Origin: Arenimonas sp049195245
Lineage (GTDB): Bacteria > Pseudomonadota > Gammaproteobacteria > Xanthomonadales > Xanthomonadaceae
DNA length: 64,000 nt
Assembly: GCF_049195245.1 (NCBI RefSeq)
Contig: NZ_JBMIRR010000028.1
Span: forward strand, 147,250 to 211,249
Reading direction: 5' to 3'
Shown here: positions 7,268 to 15,508 of the stretch, piece after piece
Position numbering within the stretch: the stretch's first letter is position 1
How the letters are laid out: every line of letters starts with the position of its first letter
Program-made: the position numbers and the translations under genes
Notes under the pieces: model-generated
Seen by the model: only the letters and a program-made list of their open reading frames with translations
Told to the model about the DNA's origin: nothing
Databases searched by the model: none

Positions 7268-9097
7268 CTAAGAGGGCTTGGGTAACAGGCACCACGGCGT
7301 TCGGTCGGGGTATAGAAGCGAACAAAGCCCTGCAAGTAGCACTTGGGCATCGTTGGCTGCCAACGGAAGAGATGCTTCGCCCCAGAACTCCTTGAGCTGG
7401 GATGTTTGCCAGAAATCATGCCCAATTTTGAAGACACGATTCTCGCCCTTCTCAATTCTCGGAAGGTAGAAACTGGCATAAGTTTCGGGAATAAAAGCAT
7501 TTATGTTGCAGTGGTCAATGTCAACAAGGCCGACATCAAACTCTTCTTCCAATCCATACCTTATGCCACACATAAGTAGGGACATAAGCAACATGGACGG
7601 GTTGGCTAGCCAACGCCATCCGTCGAACTTTCCATGCTTCCTACGCAGCAAGAACTCCACAATCTCGCTCGGCGGAATGCGAGAGTCGGCGATGACGCCG
7701 TGATGATTGGTTGCGTCGTTGAACATCAGGCCAAGCACGGTCTCAAATCGCCCATGGGCGGCCGTTCCAAAGAAACCGTCAGCCGCAATCAGTATGAGCG
7801 GTGCCTGATCCTCGGAAATCGAGGCGCAGGACAAGGAGTAGGTATCTAACAGGCAGTCAAGTAATTTCAGGACGTACGGTGGCGGTGCTTCGCCCAAGAC
7901 TCTTAGTGAAAAGGCAGTCCATGCCAGGATCTTTGAGATTCGCAACGGAAGGAAGAAGAGTTCTCCGGCGCCCGTGTTCCCAACTAGCGTGTATGGATGC
8001 TCTGCAAGCGACTCAGTTGTTCTCTCAATAACACCAAGTGCTTCATGTGCAATTCCTTCCATTTCTTGAAGTACGAATTGTTGAACCGCCTCTGACTCGG
8101 AAACGTCATTTACTAGGTAAGCGATGCAAGCTGAACGAACTTCGGTCGGCCGGAATGGGTCCGGGTGATTGCGGCACGCGAGCGACAACGAGGAGGAAAC
8201 CTGGCGAGCCAATTGGAGGGATTGTTCGGGCGATGGGTTCGCCTCGGATCGAAGCCTCAGCATCGCGTCACGGACTTCCGCCTGGTCAATTCCCGCCGAG
8301 GCTCTACCGTGAAGCTGGAACAACTGAGCCTTCGCTTCCTTCGAGATTGGGCCGATGCCGGCCGAATTACCGAGCGCCCGCCGGACCGGACTATCATCTG
8401 AAACATGGGGATTCGCACAAAAGCGGGCTGCGCCAGTAAGGTGGACACCCCAATAAACGGGTGACTGGCCTGTTCGTTCGCGAACCGACACCGCAACATG
8501 TTTCGCCACCTCCATGAGGTCCAGGTGGGCTGTCATGTCCTGAACGAAAGTCTTCCCAGTGATGCACTCGACTAAGGCAGACGTACAGAAGCCGCCTTGG
8601 TCGTCCTCCATTGCCGGCTGATCCCGCGTGCATGCTGCAAGTAGACTAAGGCCGAATGAATCTAGAGTGCCGATTGTCCTTGGGTTCAATGAAGTGGCGA
8701 TATCGTCTGCCACTCCGCCACTCTGGCATGCGTCCACAATTATATTGGCGTGGATCGGCCGACAGTCTTGAATAAGAACAAGCAGGTTAGAAAAGGACAA
8801 GCTTGTTGCCGCTAGTGAGTTGCGGTCGGTGTTGCGAGCGCAGAGGAACAGCCGATTGTCACGAACCTCCCCGTGTCCGGCAAAGTAGAAGGTCAGGTCT
8901 TCAATGGTTTCCTGTGCAATCTTCGCAAACGCTTCCTGTACTGCCGTTGCAGTGGGAGATAACAAAAGAAGAACGGTGTCAGTTCCATTCTCTAATGCTT
9001 CCGAGACATTTCGCGCATCGAGCTCTGCGCTCGTGAGGTCGGATAGCGTGGTGCTTTCGTAAGTGTTGCACCCGACCACAATTGCGATTCGCGTCAT
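7268..9097 (-). CDS. Caspase-fold cysteine protease (peptidase C14-like), 609 aa
   Basis: Residues 1-235 form a caspase/metacaspase domain. The strand opening MTRIAIVVGCNTY is typical; the catalytic His is H75 in FYFAGHGEVRDN and the catalytic Cys is C124 in IIVDACQSGG. Both dyad residues are intact, so an active protease is expected. The remaining 370 residues are a large, mostly helical region with no motif I recognise, probably a sensing or oligomerisation module. No signal peptide; cytosolic. The start codon overlaps the stop of the upstream 203-aa gene by 4 bp (ATGA), so the two are made together. Base composition is clearly lower in G+C than host genes. Caspase-like proteases in bacterial islands often act in abortive defence; that role is inferred here. 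Confidence 0.88.
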   Translation of the reverse strand: MTRIAIVVGCNTYESTTLSDLTSAELDARNVSEALENGTDTVLLLLSPTATAVQEAFAKIAQETIEDLTFYFAGHGEVRDNRLFLCARNTDRNSLAATSLSFSNLLVLIQDCRPIHANIIVDACQSGGVADDIATSLNPRTIGTLDSFGLSLLAACTRDQPAMEDDQGGFCTSALVECITGKTFVQDMTAHLDLMEVAKHVAVSVRERTGQSPVYWGVHLTGAARFCANPHVSDDSPVRRALGNSAGIGPISKEAKAQLFQLHGRASAGIDQAEVRDAMLRLRSEANPSPEQSLQLARQVSSSLSLACRNHPDPFRPTEVRSACIAYLVNDVSESEAVQQFVLQEMEGIAHEALGVIERTTESLAEHPYTLVGNTGAGELFFLPLRISKILAWTAFSLRVLGEAPPPYVLKLLDCLLDTYSLSCASISEDQAPLILIAADGFFGTAAHGRFETVLGLMFNDATNHHGVIADSRIPPSEIVEFLLRRKHGKFDGWRWLANPSMLLMSLLMCGIRYGLEEEFDVGLVDIDHCNINAFIPETYASFYLPRIEKGENRVFKIGHDFWQTSQLKEFWGEASLPLAANDAQVLLAGLCSLLYPDRTPWCLLPKPS

Positions 9098-9705
9098 TCT
9101 CGCTCCTCCCGGAACTTTGATCGTCTATCGACCTCTGCCTGATTCGCTTTCTCCTTTTTTCGCTCAATGAGCTCGTCCATCCGCTTCTTGAACTCAGGGC
9201 TAGCGCTTTCAATGGCAGCTATTAACGGCGCTGCGTCGGCGGTATGGATCTGTGGTAGTTCGACTTCACCGGTTTCGGATACAGAGAACTCGATCTTTGA
9301 AATCATCTCGTAAAACATTTCTGCCAGATTCACAGGTTCGCCTTTAACGACATTGCCGGTTCTGTCGCAGGTGTTACCTATGAGCTGATAGAACGCGCGT
9401 TGCTGTTCGTCATGCATCTGGGCGAACATCGAGTGGACTGATTCCTCCACTAGAGAAAGGTCGCCGTTGACAATCCGGGCAAACGGGATCGCCACCTCGG
9501 CTGACATTTGTTTTAAGTTCCCATCAGAGCCAGCCTCGTTTGCCGGCTGGGTCCACCGCAAGCCGTGCGTGAGATGAAGGCGGTTCCGGGGCGCAAGCAT
9601 TTCTGAATGCGCAGCGTCCTGCAGCGCTTGTAGCTTGGAGGCAAATGACGCTTGGACCTCGTTGCTTGCAATCACGCTCGGATGGAACGGATACGACCTC
9701 GGCAT
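9094..9705 (-). CDS. Partner protein of the caspase, 203 aa, unknown family
   Basis: First gene of the caspase pair. ATG at 9703-9705 has GAGG 8 bases upstream. The protein is soluble and alpha/beta. The N-terminus (MPRSYPFHPSVIASNEVQAS) precedes a middle part with AFYQLIGNTCDRTGNVV and FYEMISKIEFSVSETGEVEL, followed by a highly charged helix (about 168-203, KKRMDELIERKKEKANQ and onward) likely to form a coiled coil. No known enzyme motif, no membrane segment. The 4-bp overlap with the caspase gene suggests a direct partner: activator, inhibitor or substrate. The long charged tail would be accessible to proteolysis. I do not recognise a family. Confidence 0.75.
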   Translation of the reverse strand: MPRSYPFHPSVIASNEVQASFASKLQALQDAAHSEMLAPRNRLHLTHGLRWTQPANEAGSDGNLKQMSAEVAIPFARIVNGDLSLVEESVHSMFAQMHDEQQRAFYQLIGNTCDRTGNVVKGEPVNLAEMFYEMISKIEFSVSETGEVELPQIHTADAAPLIAAIESASPEFKKRMDELIERKKEKANQAEVDRRSKFREERE

Positions 9706-9927
9706 GCTCTCGTCCTCGTGGCCTCTCGTTCAGCACAGTCTGCCGCAACCGTGGTCCACGAAGGCGGAGCAGGCTGCCTGGGAGAAGCGCGCCCGCACCG
9801 AGTGTGCGCAACCGGCGGCTCAATTGGCCGATCAGGGACGCTGTGGGGACTTTTTCGAGGGTGCCGGGATAGGGACGACCACCCGAGGGCGTCGTACACC
9901 GGTAAGGCGGCGAAATGTAAAGAAAAA

Positions 9928-9977
9928 ATGGTGGCCGAGGACGGAATTGAACCGCCGACACGGGGATTTTCAATCCC
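9928..9977. repeat. Direct repeat, island attachment site within intact tRNA-Phe
   Basis: Second copy of the 50-bp repeat, identical to 1773-1822, lying within the intact tRNA-Phe gene from its CCA end to the anticodon stem. Recombination between the two copies would excise about 8.15 kb and leave one intact tRNA gene joined to the terminator at 1720-1761. Confidence 0.92.
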
Positions 9978-10004
9978 CTGCTCTACCAACTGAGCTACTC
10001 GGCC
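9929..10004 (-). tRNA. tRNA-Phe (anticodon GAA)
   Basis: A 76-nt cloverleaf read leftward. The acceptor strand GGCCGAG pairs with the 3' strand CTCGGCC, followed by discriminator A and an encoded CCA. D arm GCTCAGTTGGTAGAGC; anticodon stem GGGGA/TCCCC with loop TTGAAAA, giving anticodon GAA; T arm GGCGG-TTCAATT-CCGTC. The 3' half is the island attachment site, and the gene stays functional because the island restores the sequence. Immediately after CCA the island supplies a T-rich stretch (TTTTTTCTTT, 9919-9928 complement) that may help end transcription. Confidence 0.97.
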
Positions 10005-10047
10005 AGGATGTGGCTGGCGCGCCGGGCCGGGGCCGGGCGAGCGCGAG

Positions 10048-10077
10048 ATGATAGCGGAGCGGCCCGCCGCGAGGCAA
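10048..10077 (-). promoter_or_regulatory. Putative sigma-70 promoter of tRNA-Phe
   Basis: Read leftward, TTGCCT (10072-10077) and TATCAT (10048-10053) are separated by 18 bp and followed by a G+C-rich discriminator, common in stable-RNA promoters under stringent control. Transcription would begin about 37 nt before the tRNA. Confidence 0.5.
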
Positions 10078-10225
10078 GCCGCCGCATCGGCAGCCCACGG
10101 CGCCCGGTTTCTATTACAACCGTAAATAGATACTGAACGACAATCCCGCCGCCCCTGTCCGCAGCGCTTTTGCGGGAGTAGGGTGGCCTCGTGGTCCACG
10201 TCCGGACCCATTCAAGGAGATCCCC

Positions 10226-10666
10226 ATGTCCTCCCGTCTTGCCCTGATGTCCCTGTCCGCTGCGCTGGCCCTGGGCCTGGCCGCGCCGACCCTCGTTGCC
10301 GCCAAGGCCGACCCTGTGCAGGAGGCCAAGCGCCTCGAGGCCGCCACCGCCAATGCCGGCGAGCCGGTGGAGCGCGTGCGCTTCCTGCGTCCGATCGACA
10401 GCTACGAAGTGGTCGGCGAGCAGCACGTCCTGATCTGGGAAACCCAGCAGAAGGCCTGGCTGGTGGACCTGCGCAAGAGCGCCGCCTGCCGCGACCTCGA
10501 CCGCGGCATCACCGTCGGCATCGAGAACAACCACGACACCATCAGCACCAAGAACGCCTACATCGTTGGCGAGTACGGTGTGCGCTGCAAGATCATGCAG
10601 CTGCGCGAGGTGGACGTGCCGGCGATGCGCCGGATGGAACGCGGCGAAGTGGCCACGGCCGAGTGA
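10226..10666 (+). CDS. DUF6491-like secreted protein
   Basis: A 146-aa protein with a clear Sec signal peptide (residues 1-26, cut after TLVAA or close to it), preceded by AAGGAG 7 bases before the ATG. The mature part carries FLRPIDSYEVVGEQHVLIW and a repeated beta-rich pattern with two Cys (SAACRDLD and GVRCKIMQL), which may form a disulphide. This fits DUF6491, a periplasmic family of unknown role in xanthomonads. It is monocistronic, with a terminator directly downstream. Confidence 0.85.
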   Translation: MSSRLALMSLSAALALGLAAPTLVAAKADPVQEAKRLEAATANAGEPVERVRFLRPIDSYEVVGEQHVLIWETQQKAWLVDLRKSAACRDLDRGITVGIENNHDTISTKNAYIVGEYGVRCKIMQLREVDVPAMRRMERGEVATAE

Positions 10667-10704
10667 AGCACGCCGCCTGGCCCGACAGGCCGCACGCCCA
10701 AAGG

Positions 10705-10731
10705 AAAAGGCCCGCGCAATGCGGGCCTTTT
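10705..10731. terminator. Bidirectional rho-independent terminator
   Basis: The arms AAAAGGCCCGC (10705-10715) and GCGGGCCTTTT (10721-10731) form an 11-bp stem with a 5-nt loop. The flanking A and T runs let it serve both the DUF6491-like gene and the convergent yggX operon. Confidence 0.85.
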
Positions 10732-10752
10732 CGTTGGAGCCGCACCGATCGG

Positions 10753-11025
10753 TCAGGCGTCGGGCGCGACGTAGCCTGCCGGCTTCTCGGCGCCGCCGGC
10801 GAACAGGAACTTCTCCATCTCCGCCTCCAGGAAGACCCGGTGCTCGGGATTCATCGGAGACAGCCGGTTCTCGTTGATCAGCATCGTCTGGTGCGCCAGC
10901 CACTGCTGCCAGGCCTCGCGGCAGATGTGCTCGAACACGCGCTTGCCCAGCGGGCCGGGCCAGGGCACGAAGGCCAGCCCCTCGGCTTCGTGCTGCATCT
11001 TTTCGCAGAAAACGGTGCGGCTCAT
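10753..11025 (-). CDS. yggX: Probable Fe(2+)-trafficking protein YggX
   Basis: A 90-aa cytosolic protein with the family's near-invariant N-terminus MSRTVFCEKMQHEAEGL, including the conserved Cys7, followed by VPWPGPLGKRVF and the WQQWLAHQTMLINENRL segment. YggX takes part in iron handling and protects labile Fe-S clusters against oxidants. It overlaps the end of mutY by 4 bp (ATGA), the usual mutY-yggX pairing; MutY itself carries a [4Fe-4S] cluster, which gives the pairing some logic. Length is normal. Confidence 0.96.
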   Translation of the reverse strand: MSRTVFCEKMQHEAEGLAFVPWPGPLGKRVFEHICREAWQQWLAHQTMLINENRLSPMNPEHRVFLEAEMEKFLFAGGAEKPAGYVAPDA

Positions 11026-12065
11026 GGCGTCAGGCTTCCCAATAGTTTCTTGACCGGTGCCGGCAGGCCCACGTCGACCAGGCGGTCGAAGGGCTGCCAG
11101 CGCAGGTGCTCATTGTCTCCCACGTTGGCGCTGCTGCGCTCGGCGCGCCAGCTCAGCGGCTCGATGTGCAGTCGGTAGTGGCTGAAGGTGTGCTCGATCA
11201 GCGGCAGCGGCTCGGCTGCATCGAAGTCCGCGCGGGCGTGCTGGCCAAGGAAGGCGCGCGCCTCGTCGTGGTCGCCCGCTTCGGGCAGCGACCACAGTCC
11301 CGACCACACGCCGGTGGGTGGACGCCGCACCAGCAGCACGTGGCCCTGGTCATCGCGCACCAGCAGCATCAGCGTGCGCCGCTCGGGAAGGGGCTTGCCG
11401 GGCTTGGCCTCGGGCAACTGTTCCACCAGCCCCTCGCGACGCGCCACGCAGTCGTCCTGCAGCGGGCACAGCACGCAGGCCGGGTCGTGGCGCGTGCAAA
11501 GCGTGGCGCCAAAATCCATGATCGCCTGCGTGTAGTCGGCCATGCGCGATTCCGGCAGCGCGGCTTCCGCGATCTGCCAGAGCTGCTTTTCCACCGCGCT
11601 GCCCCCGGGCCACCCGCCGATGCCGTGGTAGCGGCACAGCGTGCGCTTGACGTTGCCGTCCAGGATCGCCAGCCGCTGCCCGTGCGCCTGCGCCAGGATC
11701 GCGCCGGCGGTGCTGCGGCCGATGCCCGGCAGCGCCGACAGCGCCTCGAAATCCTGCGGCAGTTCGCCGCCGTGCTGCTGAACGCACAGCTGCGCGGCCT
11801 TGTGCAGGTTGCGGGCGCGGGCGTAGTAGCCCAGGCCGGCCCACAGCGCCAGCACGCGGTCGGGTTCGGCGGCGGCCAGCGCGGGCAGGGTGGGCAGGGC
11901 CTCAAGGAAGCGCAGGTAGTAAGGAATCACCGTCTGCACCTGCGTCTGCTGCAGCATGATTTCCGAAAGCCAGACGCGGTACGGCGTGCGCGGATGCTGC
12001 CAGGGCAGGTCGTGGCGGCCATCGCGGTCGTACCAGGCCAGCAGGCGGTCGGCGAAGTCGCTCAT
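11022..12065 (-). CDS. mutY: A/G-specific adenine DNA glycosylase MutY
   Basis: A 347-aa base-excision repair glycosylase that removes adenine mispaired with 8-oxoguanine. The helix-hairpin-helix catalytic core has SEIMLQQTQV with the catalytic Glu near residue 35, the HhH LPGIGRSTAGAI near 112-123 and the essential Asp in ILDGNVKR. The [4Fe-4S] ligands are in the pattern C-x6-C-x2-C-x5-C (CTRHDPACVLCPLQDDC). A C-terminal NUDIX-like domain (about 225-347) reads 8-oxoG. It overlaps the AsmA-like gene upstream by 4 bp and yggX downstream by 4 bp, so the three are an operon. Confidence 0.97.
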   Translation of the reverse strand: MSDFADRLLAWYDRDGRHDLPWQHPRTPYRVWLSEIMLQQTQVQTVIPYYLRFLEALPTLPALAAAEPDRVLALWAGLGYYARARNLHKAAQLCVQQHGGELPQDFEALSALPGIGRSTAGAILAQAHGQRLAILDGNVKRTLCRYHGIGGWPGGSAVEKQLWQIAEAALPESRMADYTQAIMDFGATLCTRHDPACVLCPLQDDCVARREGLVEQLPEAKPGKPLPERRTLMLLVRDDQGHVLLVRRPPTGVWSGLWSLPEAGDHDEARAFLGQHARADFDAAEPLPLIEHTFSHYRLHIEPLSWRAERSSANVGDNEHLRWQPFDRLVDVGLPAPVKKLLGSLTP

Positions 12066-13231
12066 TGCGCGTCCTGCGCGGGCGCAGCCGCCGGCGCGTC
12101 TTCCTCGATGCGGACGCGCACGCCTTCCAGCGTGGCGCCGCCGACGCTCAGCTGCGGCGTTTCCATCCGGCCCACCAGTGGCGGCAGCGGCGAAGCGGAG
12201 GCCTTGTCTAGCCAGGCCAGGACCTCGGGCACCGCCAGTTCGGTATCGAGCCGGGTCTGGTCCTGCACCAGGCGCAGCGAAAGCGGATCAGCCAGGTCGG
12301 TGTCGCCCTCATAGGCCAGGCTGAAATCGAATGGCGCCTCCGATGTGGACAGCGGCTCGGGCAGCGCGGGCCAGTCTTCCGGCCATGCCTGCAGCTGGCC
12401 GGCCAGCTTGAAACCGAGCCTGTCGCCGAACCGGGCCTCGCCGCTGGCCTTGAAGCTGGGCAGCGGCGACTGCGAGTCCAGGGTGATGCTGTCCAAGGTC
12501 AGCAAAGTGGTGTCGGTGCTGGCATCGAAACTGCCGCCCAGGTCCAGCGTCATCGGCGCGTCCACCGCGTCCATGCGAAGCCGGCCATTGCCGCCCGCGC
12601 TGAAGTCCGACTGCAGGCTGGCCTTCGCGATCGCGAGCCGACCCTCGAAGTCGAGCGTCGTGCCGTCGCCGCTGTAGATGAAGGCCACTTCGGCATCCGC
12701 GGCCTCATCCGGCGCAAGCCGCGGCAGCGAAAGCGACAGCCCGCCGATGCGCCAGCCGTCGCCCACCACGCTGCCGTCGTTGACGTAGACGCCATCGGTG
12801 AAGGTCGGCAGCTCGAACGGTGACTCCGGCCGCGTCGCCTGCCAGGCCGACAGCGCGGCCAGGTCCAGCAAGGGCTGGTCCAGCTGCACGCGCGTGATGA
12901 CCAGGGACTCACCGCCCAGGATCGTGTCCCAGGGCAGCGAAACCTCGGCGCGTGCGGCGCTGAGCAGTGGCCGGGCGGCACCGGGCTGGCGCGCGGTCAG
13001 GCCCGGCAGCACCAGCCGCGGCTCCGGCCGCAGCGCGTACTCCGGGCTGCCGTCAATGCGCAGTTCAAGTCCCAGCGAATCGCCCAGCCGCTGCAGCACG
13101 GTGGCCGTCAGCCGCGTCGGTTCCAGCTGGCGGTCCACCCACCACGCAGCCACGCCGGCGAGCACCGCCAGCACCGCAAGCACCCAGGGCCAGCGGCGAC
13201 GTCGCGCGGGCTTCACCGGGGCTGCCGTCAC
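12062..13231 (-). CDS. AsmA-like envelope protein
   Basis: A 389-aa protein with one N-terminal membrane anchor (residues 15-32, WPWVLAVLAVLAGVAAWW) after a basic stretch, then a long beta-rich periplasmic region. The segment after the anchor (LTATVLQRLGDSLGLELRID) and the LPWDTILGG and LLSAARAEVSLP stretches match AsmA-family proteins, which bridge inner and outer membranes and are linked to phospholipid transport. It is shorter than full-length AsmA/TamB. The C-terminus is Ala/Pro-rich. It begins directly at the end of ftsY and overlaps mutY, so it is cotranscribed. Confidence 0.8.
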   Translation of the reverse strand: MTAAPVKPARRRRWPWVLAVLAVLAGVAAWWVDRQLEPTRLTATVLQRLGDSLGLELRIDGSPEYALRPEPRLVLPGLTARQPGAARPLLSAARAEVSLPWDTILGGESLVITRVQLDQPLLDLAALSAWQATRPESPFELPTFTDGVYVNDGSVVGDGWRIGGLSLSLPRLAPDEAADAEVAFIYSGDGTTLDFEGRLAIAKASLQSDFSAGGNGRLRMDAVDAPMTLDLGGSFDASTDTTLLTLDSITLDSQSPLPSFKASGEARFGDRLGFKLAGQLQAWPEDWPALPEPLSTSEAPFDFSLAYEGDTDLADPLSLRLVQDQTRLDTELAVPEVLAWLDKASASPLPPLVGRMETPQLSVGGATLEGVRVRIEEDAPAAAPAQDAQ

Positions 13232-14305
13232 TCACTCACCCAGCGTGCCGGGCAGCAGCGCATCCACGAAACCTTCCGGGTCGAACACACGCAGGTCCTC
13301 GGGCTTCTCGCCCAGGCCCACGTAGCGGATCGGGATGCCGAACTCGCGCGCCAGCGCGAACACCACGCCGCCCTTGGCGGTGCCATCGAGCTTGGTCACC
13401 ACCAGGCCGGTCACCTTCACCGCGGCGTTGAACTGGCGCAGCTGGTTCACCGCGTTCTGCCCGGTGGTGCCGTCGATCACCAGCAGCACTTCATGCGGCG
13501 CGCGCTCGTCCACCTTGGCGATGACGCGGCGGATCTTGCCCAGTTCCGCCATCAGGCCCTGCTGGGTGTGCAGGCGGCCGGCGGTGTCGGCGATCAGGAT
13601 GTCCACGCCGCGCGCCTTCGCGGCCTGGATGCCGTCGAACGCGACCGAAGCCGCGTCGGCGTTCTGGCCCTGCGCGACCACCGCCACGTTGTTGCGCTCG
13701 CCCCAGATCTTCAGCTGTTCCACCGCGGCCGCGCGGAAGGTGTCGCCGGCCGCCAGCATCAGGCTGTGGCCGTCGAGCTGGAAGCGTCGCGCCAGCTTGC
13801 CGATGGTGGTGGTCTTGCCGACGCCATTGACGCCGACGGTGAGGATGACGAAGGGCCGGGCTTCCGCATCGATTTCCAGCGGCCGCGCCACCGGCTTGAG
13901 CATGGCCAGCAGGTCGTTGCGCAGCGCGGCGAGCAGGGCCTGTGCGTCGGCGAACTCGCGCGCCTTCATGCGCTTGCGCAGCCGCTCGATGATCTCGCCG
14001 GTGGCGGTGATGCCCACGTCGGCGCTGACCAGTGCGGTCTCGATCTCGTCCAGCAGGTCTTCGTCCAGCTTCGGGTTGCGCGAGAACAGGCCGCCCAGGC
14101 TGCGCGCGAACAGGCTGCCGCCCAGCGTGCCCTTCATCGCCTCGCGGCCCTCGATGCGCTCCATCTCGGCGCGCGCCGCCTTCTGCTCCTGGTGCACGGT
14201 GAAGGCGCGGGCCAGGTCGTCCGGGCTGAAGCCCTGGCGCGCGGGCGCCGCCGCGGGTTTGGCCGGCTCGGTCTTTTCGGGTTTCTTCTTCAGGAAATCG
14301 AACAT
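13232..14305 (-). CDS. ftsY: Signal recognition particle receptor FtsY
   Basis: A 357-aa SRP GTPase that docks ribosome-nascent-chain/SRP complexes at the inner membrane. A short charged A-region (MFDFLKKKPEKTEPAK) precedes the four-helix N domain (about 70-145) and the G domain with P-loop GVNGVGKTTTIGKLA, DTAGRLHTQ and TKLDGTAKGGV, ending in GLGEKPEDLRVFDPEGFVDAL. All SRP-GTPase motifs are present. The A-region is much shorter than in E. coli, which is common in xanthomonads. It is divergent from rsmD with a 56-bp gap, as in many gammaproteobacteria. Confidence 0.97.
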   Translation of the reverse strand: MFDFLKKKPEKTEPAKPAAAPARQGFSPDDLARAFTVHQEQKAARAEMERIEGREAMKGTLGGSLFARSLGGLFSRNPKLDEDLLDEIETALVSADVGITATGEIIERLRKRMKAREFADAQALLAALRNDLLAMLKPVARPLEIDAEARPFVILTVGVNGVGKTTTIGKLARRFQLDGHSLMLAAGDTFRAAAVEQLKIWGERNNVAVVAQGQNADAASVAFDGIQAAKARGVDILIADTAGRLHTQQGLMAELGKIRRVIAKVDERAPHEVLLVIDGTTGQNAVNQLRQFNAAVKVTGLVVTKLDGTAKGGVVFALAREFGIPIRYVGLGEKPEDLRVFDPEGFVDALLPGTLGE

Positions 14306-14361
14306 CGCGCTGCTTTCGCGGACAATGGCGCGATGTTACCACCCGGCCCCCGGACTCCCCG

Positions 14362-14988
14362 ATGAACCAGCGCCCGCCCGGCGTCGTCCGCATCATCGCC
14401 GGCCACCTGCGCGGCTCGAAGCTGCCCGTGGCCGACCGCCCCGGCCTGCGCCCCAGCACCGACCGGGTACGCGAGACCCTGTTCAACTGGCTGCAGGGCG
14501 TCACCCCCGGCGCCCGCGTGCTGGACCTGTTCGCCGGCACCGGCGCCCTGGGCTTCGAGGCGGCTTCGCGCGGGGCAGGGCAGGTGCTGCTGGTGGAGAA
14601 GGACTCCGGCCTGGCCGAGTCCCTGCGCGCCACCGCCGCCCGGCTCAAGGTGGCCAACCTGCAGGTGCAGCAGGCCGATGCCCTGGCCTGGCTGCGCGGC
14701 CCGGCCAAGCCGCGCTTCGACCTGGTGTTCCTTGACCCGCCCTTCGACGCCGGACTTTGGGAGCCGGCGGCCGCGGCCCTGGCGCCGTGGCTGGCCCCCG
14801 GCGCGCTGATCTACGTCGAAACGCCGGTCAATGCGACGCCAACGCTGCCCGCGCACTGGCTGCCCCATCGCCAGGCCCAGACCCGCGAGCTGCGCTACGC
14901 CCTGTTCCGTGCGCCCCCCAGCCAGGTCCCGGAATCGGCTGCTATAGTGATGGGCGAACCCAATCCGCAGGGCAAACCTTCGGCATGA
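14362..14988 (+). CDS. rsmD: 16S rRNA (guanine(966)-N(2))-methyltransferase RsmD
   Basis: A 208-aa SAM-dependent methyltransferase that modifies G966 of 16S rRNA in the assembled 30S subunit. Features seen: VRIIAGHLRGSKL and RPSTDRVRETLFNWL near the N-terminus, SAM motif I LDLFAGTGALGFEAASRGA, and motif IV DLVFLDPPFD, the DPPF form used by this family. The last codons overlap the coaD start (ATGA), the conserved rsmD-coaD pair. Confidence 0.96.
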   Translation: MNQRPPGVVRIIAGHLRGSKLPVADRPGLRPSTDRVRETLFNWLQGVTPGARVLDLFAGTGALGFEAASRGAGQVLLVEKDSGLAESLRATAARLKVANLQVQQADALAWLRGPAKPRFDLVFLDPPFDAGLWEPAAAALAPWLAPGALIYVETPVNATPTLPAHWLPHRQAQTRELRYALFRAPPSQVPESAAIVMGEPNPQGKPSA

Positions 14989-15482
14989 GCCTGGCCCGAA
15001 ACCGTGTCGCGCTGTACCCCGGCACCTTCGACCCGATCACCAATGGCCATATCGATCTGGTGGCCCGGGCGTCGACCCTGTTCGAAAAGGTGATCGTCGG
15101 CGTGGCCGAAAGCCCCGGCAAGGGCCCGGCCCTGCCCCTGGACGAGCGCGTGGGCCTGGCCCGCACGGCCCTGGCCGGCTACGGCAACGTCGAGGTGCGC
15201 GGCTTCAATTCCCTGCTGGCCCATTTCGTCCACGAGATCGGCGCCGGCGTGCTGCTGCGCGGCCTGCGCGCGGTGTCGGACTTCGAATACGAATTCCAGC
15301 TGGCCAGCATGAACCGGCACCTGATCCCGGACGTCGAGACCCTGTTCCTGACGCCGGCCGAACAGCACAGTTTCATTTCTTCCAGCCTGGTGCGCGAGGT
15401 TGCCCGGCTCGGCGGTGATGTGTCCGGGTTCGTGCACCCGGCCGTCGCGCAGGCCCTGTCCACCCGATGGAAGCGTTCCTGA
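14985..15482 (+). CDS. coaD: Phosphopantetheine adenylyltransferase CoaD
   Basis: A 165-aa enzyme of the penultimate step of coenzyme A synthesis (ATP plus 4'-phosphopantetheine to dephospho-CoA). The nucleotidyltransferase motif is YPGTFDPITNGHIDL, with NGHID as the HxGH-type site. LLRGLRAVSDFEYE and the C-terminal ISSSLVREVARLGGDV motif are typical. The ATG at 14985 overlaps the rsmD stop and gives the usual length; longer upstream frames are not credible. Confidence 0.97.
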   Translation: MSLARNRVALYPGTFDPITNGHIDLVARASTLFEKVIVGVAESPGKGPALPLDERVGLARTALAGYGNVEVRGFNSLLAHFVHEIGAGVLLRGLRAVSDFEYEFQLASMNRHLIPDVETLFLTPAEQHSFISSSLVREVARLGGDVSGFVHPAVAQALSTRWKRS

Positions 15483-15508
15483 GACCCACTCACATAAGAG
15501 GTATCGCC

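Larger units (their letters stand above)
1773..9977. mobile_element. Integrative genomic island in tRNA-Phe, about 8.2 kb
   Basis: The island is bounded by a 50-bp direct repeat of the tRNA-Phe 3' end. It encodes a tyrosine integrase next to the left repeat, an AlpA-like regulator and a winged-helix protein with nearby repeats, the basic module of P4/PICI-like satellites and small integrative elements. No capsid, tail, conjugation or transposase genes are present. The cargo (about 5374-9705, all leftward) is visibly A+T-richer than the host genes, suggesting acquisition. The integrase lies at the end distal to the intact tRNA. Whether the element can still excise cannot be told from sequence. 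Confidence 0.88.
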
